Assembly (NCBI RefSeq): GCF_028368975.1
Contig: NZ_JAQNDM010000002.1
Location: forward strand, 7,186,425-7,250,424
From: Stigmatella ashevillena
Lineage (GTDB): Bacteria; Myxococcota; Myxococcia; Myxococcales; Myxococcaceae
DNA length: 64,000 nucleotides
Reading direction: 5' to 3'
The position numbers and the translations under genes were made by a program. The notes below the pieces were generated by a model. That model was not told the origin of the DNA. It ran no database searches and worked only from the letters and a program-made list of their open reading frames with translations. This document shows, one piece after another, positions 1 to 8,120 of this stretch; the first letter of the stretch is position 1, and each line of letters starts with the position of its first letter.

Positions 1-2
1 AG

Positions 3-182
3 ACGGACAACGGCGGCGCCATCATCTGGCTTGTGGACCAGGACACACCCGAGAACCTCTCCGGGCAGGATGAGGACTCCGCCTCCGGCCAGGGACTGGA
101 GCGGGACGCGCCGAGGCAGGATGATGCGCCCCGGCCGAAGAATCCGGCGGCACCGCCGGACACCCAGGGAGGTTCCTTGTGA
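3..182 (+). CDS. C-terminal end of an unknown protein (partial, left edge)
   Basis: An open frame enters from the left edge and ends at a TGA at 180-182. The last 59 residues start with a hydrophobic strand-like stretch (GGAIIWLVDQD) and continue as an acidic, Pro/Ala/Gln-rich, probably disordered tail. The stop overlaps the GTG start of the next gene (GTGA), which suggests translational coupling. The IIWLVD pattern resembles the C-terminal end of some anti-sigma-factor-like membrane proteins, but this is only an impression and no domain can be identified from the fragment. Confidence 0.6.
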   Translation, partial: TDNGGAIIWLVDQDTPENLSGQDEDSASGQGLERDAPRQDDAPRPKNPAAPPDTQGGSL

Positions 183-634
183 GGACGCACACGCAGGTGG
201 TGCTGACGCTGCTCTCGCTGGCGATGGTGCTGCTGCCCCTGACCGAGGCCCAGGCTCAGCCCCAGACGGTGAAGATCCAGGTGGAGGTGGTGCTCGCCTC
301 CAACAAGGGCGACACGGTGGAGCCCCCCGAGCTGGAGAAGATGAAGGAGCTCTTCCGCAAGCAGAACTTCAGCTTCACCTCCTTCAAGCGGCTGTCGATC
401 GACACCGTCGCCGTCGAGGCCCAGAAGGCCACGGAGATTCGCCTGCCCAACGGCGTCAACGCCTCGCTCAAGTTGCTGGCGCTCAAAGACGGCACCGCCA
501 CGGTCCACGTGGACATTCCCCGCCAGTCCGCCATGGACGTGGAGCTGGGACGTCAGGGCTCGGTCTACCAGAAGGCCGGCCGGCATGTGGGCGGCGAGCT
601 CATTCTCGTGCTCTCCCCGCCCACCCAGAAGTAG
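179..634 (+). CDS. Secreted hypothetical protein, 151 aa
   Basis: This starts with GTG overlapping the upstream stop codon, so it is probably the second gene of an operon entering from the left. Residues 1-27 form a clear Sec signal peptide: a basic start, a long Leu-rich core and an AQA-type cleavage site. The mature part is about 124 aa of mixed beta character without Cys, transmembrane segments or any motif I recognise. It is likely periplasmic or outer-membrane associated. If the upstream partner is an anti-sigma-like protein, this could be an envelope-stress or sensing accessory protein, but that is inference. No function is assigned. Confidence 0.75.
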   Translation: MRTHTQVVLTLLSLAMVLLPLTEAQAQPQTVKIQVEVVLASNKGDTVEPPELEKMKELFRKQNFSFTSFKRLSIDTVAVEAQKATEIRLPNGVNASLKLLALKDGTATVHVDIPRQSAMDVELGRQGSVYQKAGRHVGGELILVLSPPTQK

Positions 635-641
635 CGCGCCC

Positions 642-1418
642 TTAAACGGCCAGGCTCTCTTCGGCCTGCTCGGGCAATGCCGCGGGCGGGGGCTTCGGCT
701 GGAGCGTCAGGGGCAGCACCGCGTTCTGGATGGCCACGGTGGGCGGCAAGGGCTCCAGGACAGTGGCCACTTCCTGACGCAGCCCGTTCATCATCGCGTC
801 AAAGGCGGTGTAGGTGCGCTCCACCAGGGCGAGCCCCTGGACGCGCAGCTCCTCGGGCAGCTCCATGGCGCGCAGCCGCCGCTCCATCTCCTCCTCGAAT
901 ACCTCGTGCTGGGCCTCGACCTGCACGTGAAAGTCCGAGAAGTAACGCAGCCGCTGGCTGCTGCCCTTGGCGGCCACGAGCGTGGCGGTCCGGCTGAAGA
1001 AGACGTGGCTCGTGGCCTCCATCGTCAGCACCAACGCGATGCGCAGCCGGTCATCCATGGGCCGGTACACCTCGGAGATGAGCGCGTACGTCGCATCTCG
1101 CGTGGAGGTGTGTGCCCGGCCGAACAGGGAACTCACCGTGAGCTGCTTGCCCGTCAGCTCCGCGATGTCCTCGAAGAACCACCGGTCGTGGCCAATCTCC
1201 TCCGAGCGGTGCTGCATCGTCAGCTGCTTGAGGGCCGGGTCCGTGATGAAGTGTGCGTTGAGCCGCAGCACGTCTTGAAAGGTCATCACCCAAAAGGCCA
1301 GCTTGGGGGCGAAGGCCATGATCTGCTCGATGGGTCGATCGAGCTTCAGATCCTCGAAGAAAGGGTGTTCGGCGAACAGATGCTGCCGCGCTGCGATGTA
1401 TTCCAGGATGACCTTCAT
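642..1418 (-). CDS. Helical protein of heme-oxygenase/TenA-like fold
   Basis: The start at 1418 is chosen because GGGAGGAAGTCC lies just upstream; an in-frame extension to 1454 lacks such a site. The 258-aa product is almost entirely alpha-helical. It has an E-E-I-G-H-D helix near residue 72 and a second acid/His helix (VEAQHEVFEEEM) near residue 170. Paired ExxH-type helices of this kind supply metal ligands in heme-oxygenase-like di-iron proteins and in TenA-like relatives. The C-terminal 40 residues are Pro/Ala-rich and probably disordered. The stop lies 8 bp from the convergent gene ending at 634. The fold is a reasonable guess; substrate and metal content are unknown. Confidence 0.6.
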   Translation of the reverse strand: MKVILEYIAARQHLFAEHPFFEDLKLDRPIEQIMAFAPKLAFWVMTFQDVLRLNAHFITDPALKQLTMQHRSEEIGHDRWFFEDIAELTGKQLTVSSLFGRAHTSTRDATYALISEVYRPMDDRLRIALVLTMEATSHVFFSRTATLVAAKGSSQRLRYFSDFHVQVEAQHEVFEEEMERRLRAMELPEELRVQGLALVERTYTAFDAMMNGLRQEVATVLEPLPPTVAIQNAVLPLTLQPKPPPAALPEQAEESLAV

Positions 1419-1499
1419 GGACTTCCTCCCGACCTGCCGTTCGTGGCGCCTCACCCGGGTGAGGATGACTGCTATGTAAGGGGGTTCGGGTAAGGGCTA

Positions 1500-2072
1500 C
1501 TACCAGGTGATGATATAGGTGCAGGAAGCGTCACCCCGTCGACGGCAGCTCTTGGGATCGTGCTCGATGCGCACCCAGAGCGCGTCCTTGGGCCGGAAGC
1601 GATCACACACCGCTTCGATCAACCCCAGGTCCAAGTCGCAGGGATACGGGTTGTCACAGACCATCCGCGCGCTCCGGCGGTCAATCTGCTCGTACCGGTA
1701 GTCGCCAATCTTGTCGGTTCCGCGATGATTGAGGTGGTACGCCACGTCGATCGATCGCAGCCCTTTCTCCAGGGAGTCCACGTTCGCTGGGAACCGGGCA
1801 TTGTCTGGAATCTTCCGGCCAATGGCCCGCACCGTGCTGGGGCCGATCTTCTCGAAGATGAGCTGGAAGGAGTTGAGCAGGCTGGACATGGGGTACCACA
1901 CGTCCGCCTTCAGCGGGGAGATCCCATTCTCCTCCAGGATGCGAAGCGCCCGCGCCTGGACCACTTCCATGCCGCCGACAATGGCGAGGATGGATTGTCC
2001 AACCACCTGGGAGTTCGGGTAGGGATCATTCATCACGGACTTGGCCTTGAGGGGGGGCGCGTTCGATTCCAT
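1500..2072 (-). CDS. V4R-like (4-vinyl-reductase-type) sensory protein
   Basis: A 190-aa soluble protein starting at ATG 2072, with GAGG about 10 bp upstream. The C-terminal half carries the pattern expected of small-molecule-binding V4R/heme-NO-binding-like domains: a conserved DRRSAR...CDNPYPCD segment, then a helix, and a terminal Cys-rich strand (KSCRRRGDASCTYIITW). The four Cys in these two segments could bind metal or a ligand. Proteins of this size occur as stand-alone paralogues in myxobacteria. The family call rests on the C-terminal signature only, and the ligand is unknown. Confidence 0.5.
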   Translation of the reverse strand: MESNAPPLKAKSVMNDPYPNSQVVGQSILAIVGGMEVVQARALRILEENGISPLKADVWYPMSSLLNSFQLIFEKIGPSTVRAIGRKIPDNARFPANVDSLEKGLRSIDVAYHLNHRGTDKIGDYRYEQIDRRSARMVCDNPYPCDLDLGLIEAVCDRFRPKDALWVRIEHDPKSCRRRGDASCTYIITW

Positions 2073-2454
2073 GGGTCAAGCACCTCAAGACTCGCCCCAC
2101 ACTCCATTGGAACGGTTAAAGCCGTCAAATGCAAATTGCCCAGGATGTAAGACGTTCTGCCCGGGAACGGGTGGCGCGCTGCGGCGACACATGTGTTGTA
2201 GCAAGCTGTAATGCACCGAATGTTTCTGTGGCCCTCCGCTTGGGGTGATCCGGTCATTCATTCCGATCATCGCCCGCCTTCTGAAAAAATGTCAGTGCTT
2301 TTTCGGCAGGGCTGAACCTCGGATTCCTCGCCAAGCCCAATAAAAACAGGAGGTTGGACCATGGCACACGGGTTGCTGAAGAGTCTCCACGCAAGGCGGC
2401 GGCGGGTAGGCCGCGCAGGGCACAAGCAACCAGCACCCCCAGGGAGAAGCGACC
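2073..2454. other. 382-bp divergent intergenic region
   Basis: This region separates the V4R-like gene (leftward) from the small basic protein gene (rightward). The only strong signal is the sigma-54-type promoter at 2362-2377. The first 250 bp are less GC-rich than the genes. A 38-codon frame (2361-2477) with a good AGGAGG site starts on the ATG that lies inside the promoter match; it is discussed under rejected items. No RNA gene is apparent. Confidence 0.5.
2362..2377 (+). promoter_or_regulatory. Sigma-54 (RpoN) -24/-12 promoter
   Basis: TGGCAC-ACGGG-TTGCT is an exact match to the RpoN consensus TGGCAC-N5-TTGCW, with the GG and GC dinucleotides separated by 10 bp. Transcription would begin near 2388, about 65 bp before the ATG at 2455. 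It probably drives the small basic protein and perhaps the phospholipase D gene behind it. Sigma-54 promoters with enhancer-binding activators are common in myxobacteria. The match overlaps a possible small ORF start, so the two readings compete. Confidence 0.6.
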
Positions 2455-2694
2455 ATGGCAAAGGCTCAGCGGCGTGATCAGGTCATTCAGCGGAAGTCGC
2501 GGCAGACGAAGGCGAAGGTGGTTCGGGCGGCCCAGCGGGTGGCGCGCCCCGTGCGCCGGGTGCAGGTGACGTTGGGAGATTTGATCGCGGCGGCCTTCGA
2601 TACCGTGGGGGACGAGGTGAAGAAGGTGGCCAAGGTGGTCTCCTCTCCGAACATGACGCTCGCCACGGGCAAGAACATCGTCGTCGTCGGCTGA
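2455..2694 (+). CDS. Small basic hypothetical protein, 79 aa
   Basis: ATG start with GGGAGAAG upstream. The first 35 residues are strongly basic (RRDQVIQRKSRQTKAK and VRPVRR-type patches), which suggests nucleic-acid or acidic-surface binding. The remainder is a short amphipathic region (LGDLIAAAFDTVGDEVKKVAKVV) ending in a hydrophobic strand. There is no signal peptide. It lies 65 bp upstream of the phospholipase D gene on the same strand and downstream of a sigma-54-type promoter, so co-expression is likely. I do not recognise a family. Confidence 0.65.
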   Translation: MAKAQRRDQVIQRKSRQTKAKVVRAAQRVARPVRRVQVTLGDLIAAAFDTVGDEVKKVAKVVSSPNMTLATGKNIVVVG

Positions 2695-2759
2695 GTCGGC
2701 TGAGTCGGGGCGCCGCGCAGGCCGGTGCCGCGGGGGCAGGCCATCGGGAGAGGTTCACC

Positions 2760-4352
2760 TTGAAACGCATCCTGGAACCCGGACGCAACTGCTGGACACA
2801 AACCGAAGCGCATGACGCGGGAGTGCTCGTCGACGGACGGGATTACTACAAGGCTTTCTACCGCGAAGCGCTCCGGGCCAAGAGCTACATCGCCATCGCC
2901 GGATGGCAGTTCGACAGCGATGTTTCGCTGCTGCGAGGAGAGGACGCGCACCACGCCTCGGGCGAGCTGCGGATGCTTCCGCTGCTGCGAGAGCTGTGCG
3001 AAAAAAATCCGGACCTCCACGTCTACATCCTGGCGTGGGACTTCAACGTGCTGCTCGCGATGGAACGCGAATGGATGCAGCACACGCTCTTCAATGGGCA
3101 CAGCGAGCGGCTGTCCTTCCGCTTCGATGCCTCCGCGCCCCTCTATGCGGCGCACCACCAGAAGCTCGTCCTCATCGATGGGCGGGTGGCCTTCACCGGG
3201 GGCATGGACATCTGCGACTGCCGCTGGGATGACCGCAACCACCCGGCGAGCTCCACCCTGCGCTGTGACAACGGCAGGGATCCGCACGGCCCCTACCACG
3301 ACGTGCAGGCCGCGCTCACGGGCCCCGTGGTGGAGAAGCTGGCGGAGCTGTTCGAGGCGCGCTGGTTCAACTCGGGGGGCGGCGTGCTGCGCCTGCCCGC
3401 GCCAGTGTCGCGCGACGACGTGGACTTGAAGCCCACGGTGCCGCTGCCGCCCGGGCCGGTGGCTATCTGCCGCACCTTCGGCAAGACGCTGGTGCCCTTC
3501 CAGGAGCAGGTGCAGGAGATCCGCGAGCTCTACCTGGATGCCATCGACGCGGCCGAGCACTTCCTCTACTTCGAGAACCAGTACTTCTCCTCGCGCATCC
3601 TCTTCGATGCGCTGGTGCGCCGCATGCGCGCCAAGGACCGGAGCCGGCTGAACATCGTCTTCATCCTGCCGCGGATGCCCGAGGCGCTGCGCGAGCAGCT
3701 CGCCATGGGCGTGGCCCAGGTGCGCCTGCTGCGCCTGCTGAAGCACGTGGCGGCGGAGACGGGCCACTCGCTGGGCGTCTATTGCTCGGTGTCGTGCGAT
3801 GAGGAGGGCAAGGACGTCTACACCTATGTCCACTCGAAGCTGCTCGTGGTGGATGACCGCTTCCTCACGCTCGGCTCGGCGAACACCACCAACCGCAGCC
3901 TCGGGGTGGACTCGGAGCTGAACCTGGCCTGGGAGGCGGTGGAGGAGGACGGCAAGTCCTTGGGCCGCGCCATCCGGCGGCTCCGGGTGAGCTTGATGTC
4001 GGAGCTCAGTGGCCTGGAGCGTCTGGTGGACCTGCGCCGGCTGGCCCGGACGGACGGACTCGTCTCCTTTCTCGATGACGTGGCCGCCCGGGGCGAGGCC
4101 CGCCTGCGCGCGCACCCCCTGGAGACGGTGGTGGATCAGAACCCGCTCTTCAAGCCGCTGGTGCCCGAGGAACTCGTCTTTGATCCGGAGGACACGCTGC
4201 TGGACGAGAGCCTCTTCGAGTCGCTGAAGCAGGATCAAAGCCTGGTGGCCTCCGGCGTCCGTTTCTTCGCCCGGTGGTTTGGAAGCCTCCCTGCTCGGCC
4301 ACATCCCGCGAGCCTCCCGGCGGTCAACCTGCTGCCCCCCGAGCAGCAGTAA
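2760..4352 (+). CDS. Phospholipase D family protein (two HKD motifs)
   Basis: A 530-aa protein starting at TTG with GGGAGAGG about 7 bp upstream. It has two HKD phosphodiesterase motifs. The first is HHQKLVLIDGRVAFTGGMD near residues 134-152. The second is HSKLLVVDDRFLTLGSANTT near 358-377. Each pairs a His-x-Lys-x4-Asp with a following G-(G/S) segment, and both are needed for one active site in PLD enzymes. No signal peptide is visible, so the enzyme is probably cytoplasmic. Likely reactions are phosphatidyl hydrolysis or transphosphatidylation; a cardiolipin-synthase-like role is less likely because there are no N-terminal membrane helices. The substrate is uncertain. Confidence 0.88.
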   Translation: MKRILEPGRNCWTQTEAHDAGVLVDGRDYYKAFYREALRAKSYIAIAGWQFDSDVSLLRGEDAHHASGELRMLPLLRELCEKNPDLHVYILAWDFNVLLAMEREWMQHTLFNGHSERLSFRFDASAPLYAAHHQKLVLIDGRVAFTGGMDICDCRWDDRNHPASSTLRCDNGRDPHGPYHDVQAALTGPVVEKLAELFEARWFNSGGGVLRLPAPVSRDDVDLKPTVPLPPGPVAICRTFGKTLVPFQEQVQEIRELYLDAIDAAEHFLYFENQYFSSRILFDALVRRMRAKDRSRLNIVFILPRMPEALREQLAMGVAQVRLLRLLKHVAAETGHSLGVYCSVSCDEEGKDVYTYVHSKLLVVDDRFLTLGSANTTNRSLGVDSELNLAWEAVEEDGKSLGRAIRRLRVSLMSELSGLERLVDLRRLARTDGLVSFLDDVAARGEARLRAHPLETVVDQNPLFKPLVPEELVFDPEDTLLDESLFESLKQDQSLVASGVRFFARWFGSLPARPHPASLPAVNLLPPEQQ

Positions 4353-4450
4353 GGCAGGCAAGCGGGCCGGGGGCGTTGCCGGGCGGGGGGCGTGGGCATT
4401 TTGTCCGAGCGCCGCTTTCGGGCACGGATGGGGCGGGTAGAGTGGCGCGG

Positions 4451-5773
4451 ATGAATGCCGCCCCCTTCTTGCTCTTGCTTGCCGTGCTCCAGCAGACCTC
4501 TTCCGTGGAAGAGCTTCCCCCCGAGGCGTCAGAAGACTCCCGCATCCAGTTCCGCGCGTTGCTCGAGCTGGGGCCCTTGAGCTTCCCCTCGGGAACTCCC
4601 GGGGGCGGGCAGGATCTCTTCGCCGCCGCCATGCCGGTGCTGCGCGTCGAGGCAGGGGAGAGCTTCGCCCTCGAGCTGGGCGCCACGCTGCGCTTCCGCC
4701 TCCTCGACGAGGCGCCCAAGCAGACGGCGGACGACTACGGCGGGCACCTGCGACGCCAGGACTGGGACACGCCGAGTGATCTCGGACAGCTTCTCCGGGA
4801 GCTGCGGGTGGGCCGAGAGGATGGGACGCTGTTCTTCCGGGCGGGCCCCCTCACCACCTTCACGCTGGGCGAGGGCCACCTGGTGGACCGCTACATCAAC
4901 CAGCTCTCCGCCGACTATCACCCCGCCGGCGCCGTGGCCACCGGGTACTTCGGCCCCTTCCGCGTTCAGGTGGCCGCCAGTGACGTGCTGGCCATGCGGC
5001 TGTTCGCCGGGGAGCTGCGCCTGGACATCGGCCGCCTCGCCAGCACGGACGCGGCGGTGTTCGACCGCTACCACGTCGTCGCCTCTGTCGCGCACGACTT
5101 CGGACGGGTGGGCGAGGAGCGCACGGAGCCCCTCTCCGCCGCGCTCGTGGGGGGCAACGCCGCGCTCTACAAGGGCGAGCGCTTCCAGCTGTTCGCCATT
5201 GGCGGCGCGGGCACCCGCGTGGACGAGAGCCCCCTGGACTTCGGTGGCTTCGTGGGTTTGTCCGCGCGGGGCATGAGCGATTCGCTCGACATCAGTGGCC
5301 GTCTGGAAGGGCGCTCCCAGGGCGGCAGCTTCCGCTTCGGACTCTTCGGACCCTCTTACGAGTTGGCGCGCTTCTCCGCCACGGGGCTCTCCGAGGAGCC
5401 CCTCGCCGAGGAGCGTTTGGAGCGGGGCTTCTCTGGGTATGGCGAGCTGCGGCTCGGGCTGGGGGGCGCCGAAGATTCGCTGTACGTCTCCGCCAGCGCC
5501 GCCGCCGAGTACTTCGCCTTTGGCCGCATCGATACGGATGTGGCGTTGATGTTCCAGCTGCCGGGCGGAAGGACGCGCATCACCGCCCGCGTCATCGCCG
5601 TGGGCCTCAAGACCCACCCGCGGTACTCCCTGCTGGCCGAGCTGCGCCAGCGTCTGCTCTCCTCGCTCTACGTGTGGGGCTCCACCGGCACCGTTCACTT
5701 CCCACAGTCCGAGGGCACGCTGGTCCGCGGCTTCACCGCGGGCGCCGGGGTGGGGGTGGACTGGGCGCGCTGA
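4451..5773 (+). CDS. Secreted beta-barrel-like outer-membrane protein
   Basis: The start at ATG 4451 is chosen because it begins directly with a signal peptide (MNAAPFLLLLAVLQQTSS); the open frame extends upstream without signal character. The mature part, about 420 aa, is rich in alternating hydrophobic/polar strands with aromatic residues. It has the repeated two-residue periodicity typical of transmembrane barrels (LRFRLLDEA, RFQLFAIGGAG, SLYVSASAAAEYFAFG), ending in a hydrophobic strand near GAGVGVDWAR. It is probably an outer-membrane protein of unknown cargo. The stop is 5 bp from the convergent cupin gene. Confidence 0.6.
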   Translation: MNAAPFLLLLAVLQQTSSVEELPPEASEDSRIQFRALLELGPLSFPSGTPGGGQDLFAAAMPVLRVEAGESFALELGATLRFRLLDEAPKQTADDYGGHLRRQDWDTPSDLGQLLRELRVGREDGTLFFRAGPLTTFTLGEGHLVDRYINQLSADYHPAGAVATGYFGPFRVQVAASDVLAMRLFAGELRLDIGRLASTDAAVFDRYHVVASVAHDFGRVGEERTEPLSAALVGGNAALYKGERFQLFAIGGAGTRVDESPLDFGGFVGLSARGMSDSLDISGRLEGRSQGGSFRFGLFGPSYELARFSATGLSEEPLAEERLERGFSGYGELRLGLGGAEDSLYVSASAAAEYFAFGRIDTDVALMFQLPGGRTRITARVIAVGLKTHPRYSLLAELRQRLLSSLYVWGSTGTVHFPQSEGTLVRGFTAGAGVGVDWAR

Positions 5774-5778
5774 GCCCG

Positions 5779-6183
5779 CTACTCCGCGCCGTTCTCGGCG
5801 ATGTTGAAAAACGACTTGATCACGCGCTCGCAGTGGACTTCCCAGATGACCACCTGGCCCTGCTGGATGAAGTAGCTGTCCCCGGGCCGGTAGGTGTGGG
5901 TTTGTCCACTTTCATCGGTGAGGGTGACCTCGCCCTCCAGGATGGTGGCGTGCTCAGTGAAGGGAAACGTCACTTCTACCCGTCCCTGGGTCGCCATGAA
6001 GAGCCCCGCAGTCATGGGCCCTGCCCGGAAATCGACGCGCGTGAAGATTTCCGGTCGGCCTCTCAAGGTTTTTCCGCCGAGGTTCTCGGGAGGGCCCAGT
6101 GAGACGAGCTGAGAGATGTCCTGGATGCTCCCAGGCGAGCACACGTTCATCCGGCGCGCACGTACCGCATTGCTCGAGGTCAT
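5779..6183 (-). CDS. Cupin-domain protein (EutQ/DUF861-like)
   Basis: A 134-aa single-domain cupin. Strands TFPFTEHATILEGEVTLTDESG and YRPGDSYFIQQGQVVIWEV carry the two cupin motifs. The first lacks the usual HxH pair, having only one His and an acidic E-G-E turn, as in the DUF861/Cupin_3 group found in ethanolamine-utilisation EutQ and ureidoglycine-related proteins. The C-terminal W-E-V-H segment matches that subgroup. GGGAGGAGTC lies directly upstream of ATG 6183. It is probably a small enzyme or ligand-binding protein; the substrate is not predictable. Confidence 0.75.
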   Translation of the reverse strand: MTSSNAVRARRMNVCSPGSIQDISQLVSLGPPENLGGKTLRGRPEIFTRVDFRAGPMTAGLFMATQGRVEVTFPFTEHATILEGEVTLTDESGQTHTYRPGDSYFIQQGQVVIWEVHCERVIKSFFNIAENGAE

Positions 6184-6307
6184 GACTCCTCCCTACGTAA
6201 AGCGGCGAGGATAATCTTTTTTTCAATCAGGTGACGATTGGCCACCAGCGGTTGATGACGGCTAGTCAAGGGCTTGCCTGATGCGACGGCCCTAAGTCCA
6301 GGAACGT

Positions 6308-6952
6308 TCATTGGGAACTCGTACCATTGCCGTACGCGCGTGCGATTGCGCTGTCGGTGATGAGAAGGTGCCTGGGTTGAGCGCGGATCCGCTCGAACCA
6401 GGCGTGCAGGGCGGGGTAGCCGCTCAAGTCGAAACGCCCTTCATGCGCTACGTGCGTATAGGCATACAGTGCGATGTCAGCGAGGCTGTAATGCTCACCT
6501 GCGAAGAAGGCATGTTGCTGCAAGTGTCTCTCCATGAGGCCCAGCGCGGCATAGCCCTTCCGGGTGCGCTCTTCCACTTCGTGCTCCTTGCCTGAGGGCA
6601 CGCCGAACAAGGAGAGCCACGCACGCACCACGGCGATGTAGGGCTCGTGGCTGTACTGCTCGAAGAACATCCACTGGAGCATCTGCGCACGTTCCAGTCG
6701 GCCGGTAGGAATCAAGGGCGTCCCTTCCGCGAAGTACCAGAGGATGGCGTTGGACTCGGTGAGGAAGACGTCCGGCTCCAACTCCACGGTAGGAACGAGG
6801 GCGGCGGGGTTCTTGGCCTTGAATTCGGGCGTCTTGGCCGCGCCGGCCAGCAGGTCCATCTCTACCGTCTCGAAGGGAACACCGAGCTGGTGCAGCAGCA
6901 GGCGGACCTTGTAGCAATTTCCAGAGGGCTGGTATTGATAGAGCTTGATCAT
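6308..6952 (-). CDS. Glutathione S-transferase family protein
   Basis: A 214-aa protein of normal length for cytosolic GSTs. The N-terminal thioredoxin-like domain (1-80) has LYQYQPSGNCYKVRLLL, with Ser/Asn-Cys in the catalytic-residue area, followed by a cis-Pro segment (VPTVEL) and the glutathione gamma-Glu-binding TESNAIL motif. The helical C-terminal domain contains the conserved folding motif SLADIALYAYTHVA near residue 155. It probably conjugates glutathione or reduces a xenobiotic or oxidised substrate in the cytoplasm. It lies 34 bp downstream of the antiporter-regulator pair on the same strand and may share its transcript. Confidence 0.9.
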   Translation of the reverse strand: MIKLYQYQPSGNCYKVRLLLHQLGVPFETVEMDLLAGAAKTPEFKAKNPAALVPTVELEPDVFLTESNAILWYFAEGTPLIPTGRLERAQMLQWMFFEQYSHEPYIAVVRAWLSLFGVPSGKEHEVEERTRKGYAALGLMERHLQQHAFFAGEHYSLADIALYAYTHVAHEGRFDLSGYPALHAWFERIRAQPRHLLITDSAIARAYGNGTSSQ

Positions 6953-6986
6953 GTTGGCGCGACGGTACGCCCCCGCCGGGCCGCCG

Positions 6987-8120
6987 TCAGCGTCCGAAAA
7001 GCCCCTTTCGTTTGACGGCGGGCGTGCCGACCTGGGCGCGCGAGAGGCGCTGGCCGAGGATGCGGCTCATCTCCAGCGCCACCGAGGGGTTGGCCATCAC
7101 CACCCCCCGGAAGTCCTCGCGCCCCACCGCCGCCAACTCGCATGCGCTGGCGGCCAGGGCCGTGGCCATGCGCGGCTCGCCGGTGAGCAGCGCCAGCTCG
7201 CCGAAGAAGCCGCCCGGGCCCACCATTCCCATCACCTGGCCCCCGTCGCCCACCAGCTTCACCTCGCCGGCCAGCACCACGAAGAAGGTCTCTCCCGGGT
7301 CTCCCCTCTTGAAGATCTCCGCGCCCGCGGGCCGTTGGAGGAACTCCGCCCCCCGGGCCACCCCCGTCAGGTGTTCGTCGCTCAGGGGGGTGAGGAAGTC
7401 CACCTTGCGCAAGGCCTGCGTGAGCGGGGTGATGCTGGCGGCCAGAGAGGGCTCCGCCGTGAGGAACTCGACCACCTGCGCGAGCTGGGCGCGGCGCGCC
7501 ACGAGGATGACGGTGTGACCGGCGCGCAAGAGCGTGCTCCCGTCGGGCACCGCCGTGTGGCCTTCGGGATCCACCACGCCGATGAAGAGGCTCTCCTTGG
7601 GGAAGCCCTCCATGGCGCGCACCTGGGCCACCGTCTTGCCCGACACCAGGGCCCGCCCGGGAATGGACAGCTCGAACAGGAGCGTGTGCCCGTCGGCCAG
7701 GGGCAGCGAGCCCTCCACCTGCGGGAAGTCGATGGCCGTGGTCATCTTCGCCACCACCACCTCCGCCTCCGCCACCAGCTCCTTCACGCCGGCCAGCCGG
7801 TACGCCTCGCGGTAGCGGGTGTCCAGCATGCGCACCATGAGCCGCGCCCCGGACATGCTGCGCACCAGCATGGCGAAGGCCAGGTTCTCCGGATCCCTCG
7901 CCAACACCCCGGCGGCCACGTCCGCCGTGGCAATGCCCGCGGACTCCAGCACGTGCGGGTCGGTGGCATCGCCGCAGACCGTCACCACCCCCACCTCATC
8001 AAAGAGCCGGGTGCAGATGGCGGCGTCCCTCTCGATGACCGTCACGGTGTGCTGCTCGGCGATCAACCGCGCCGACAGGACCGAGCCCACCCTGCCTCCT
8101 CCCGCGATGACGATCCTCAT
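6987..8120 (-). CDS. RCK (TrkA-N/C) plus cyclic-nucleotide-binding regulator
   Basis: 377 aa. Residues 1-120 form an RCK-N/TrkA Rossmann domain with the dinucleotide loop GGGRVGSVLSARL and a following acidic ERD. A TrkA-C domain lies around 140-215. Residues 235-360 are a cNMP-binding domain with the phosphate-binding cassette FFGELALLTGEPRMATAL. Its start overlaps the stop of the antiporter gene by 4 bp (ATGA), so the two are translationally coupled. RCK domains gate K+ channels and CPA antiporters by sensing nucleotides and ions. The extra cNMP domain suggests dual control of the neighbouring antiporter. It has no membrane segments. Confidence 0.88.
   Translation of the reverse strand: MRIVIAGGGRVGSVLSARLIAEQHTVTVIERDAAICTRLFDEVGVVTVCGDATDPHVLESAGIATADVAAGVLARDPENLAFAMLVRSMSGARLMVRMLDTRYREAYRLAGVKELVAEAEVVVAKMTTAIDFPQVEGSLPLADGHTLLFELSIPGRALVSGKTVAQVRAMEGFPKESLFIGVVDPEGHTAVPDGSTLLRAGHTVILVARRAQLAQVVEFLTAEPSLAASITPLTQALRKVDFLTPLSDEHLTGVARGAEFLQRPAGAEIFKRGDPGETFFVVLAGEVKLVGDGGQVMGMVGPGGFFGELALLTGEPRMATALAASACELAAVGREDFRGVVMANPSVALEMSRILGQRLSRAQVGTPAVKRKGLFGR

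Noticed and set aside
2361-2477. 38-aa ORF with a strong AGGAGG site
   Set aside because: Its first codons coincide exactly with a consensus sigma-54 promoter and it overlaps the start of the 79-aa gene. The promoter reading is preferred; the ORF is mentioned in a finding.
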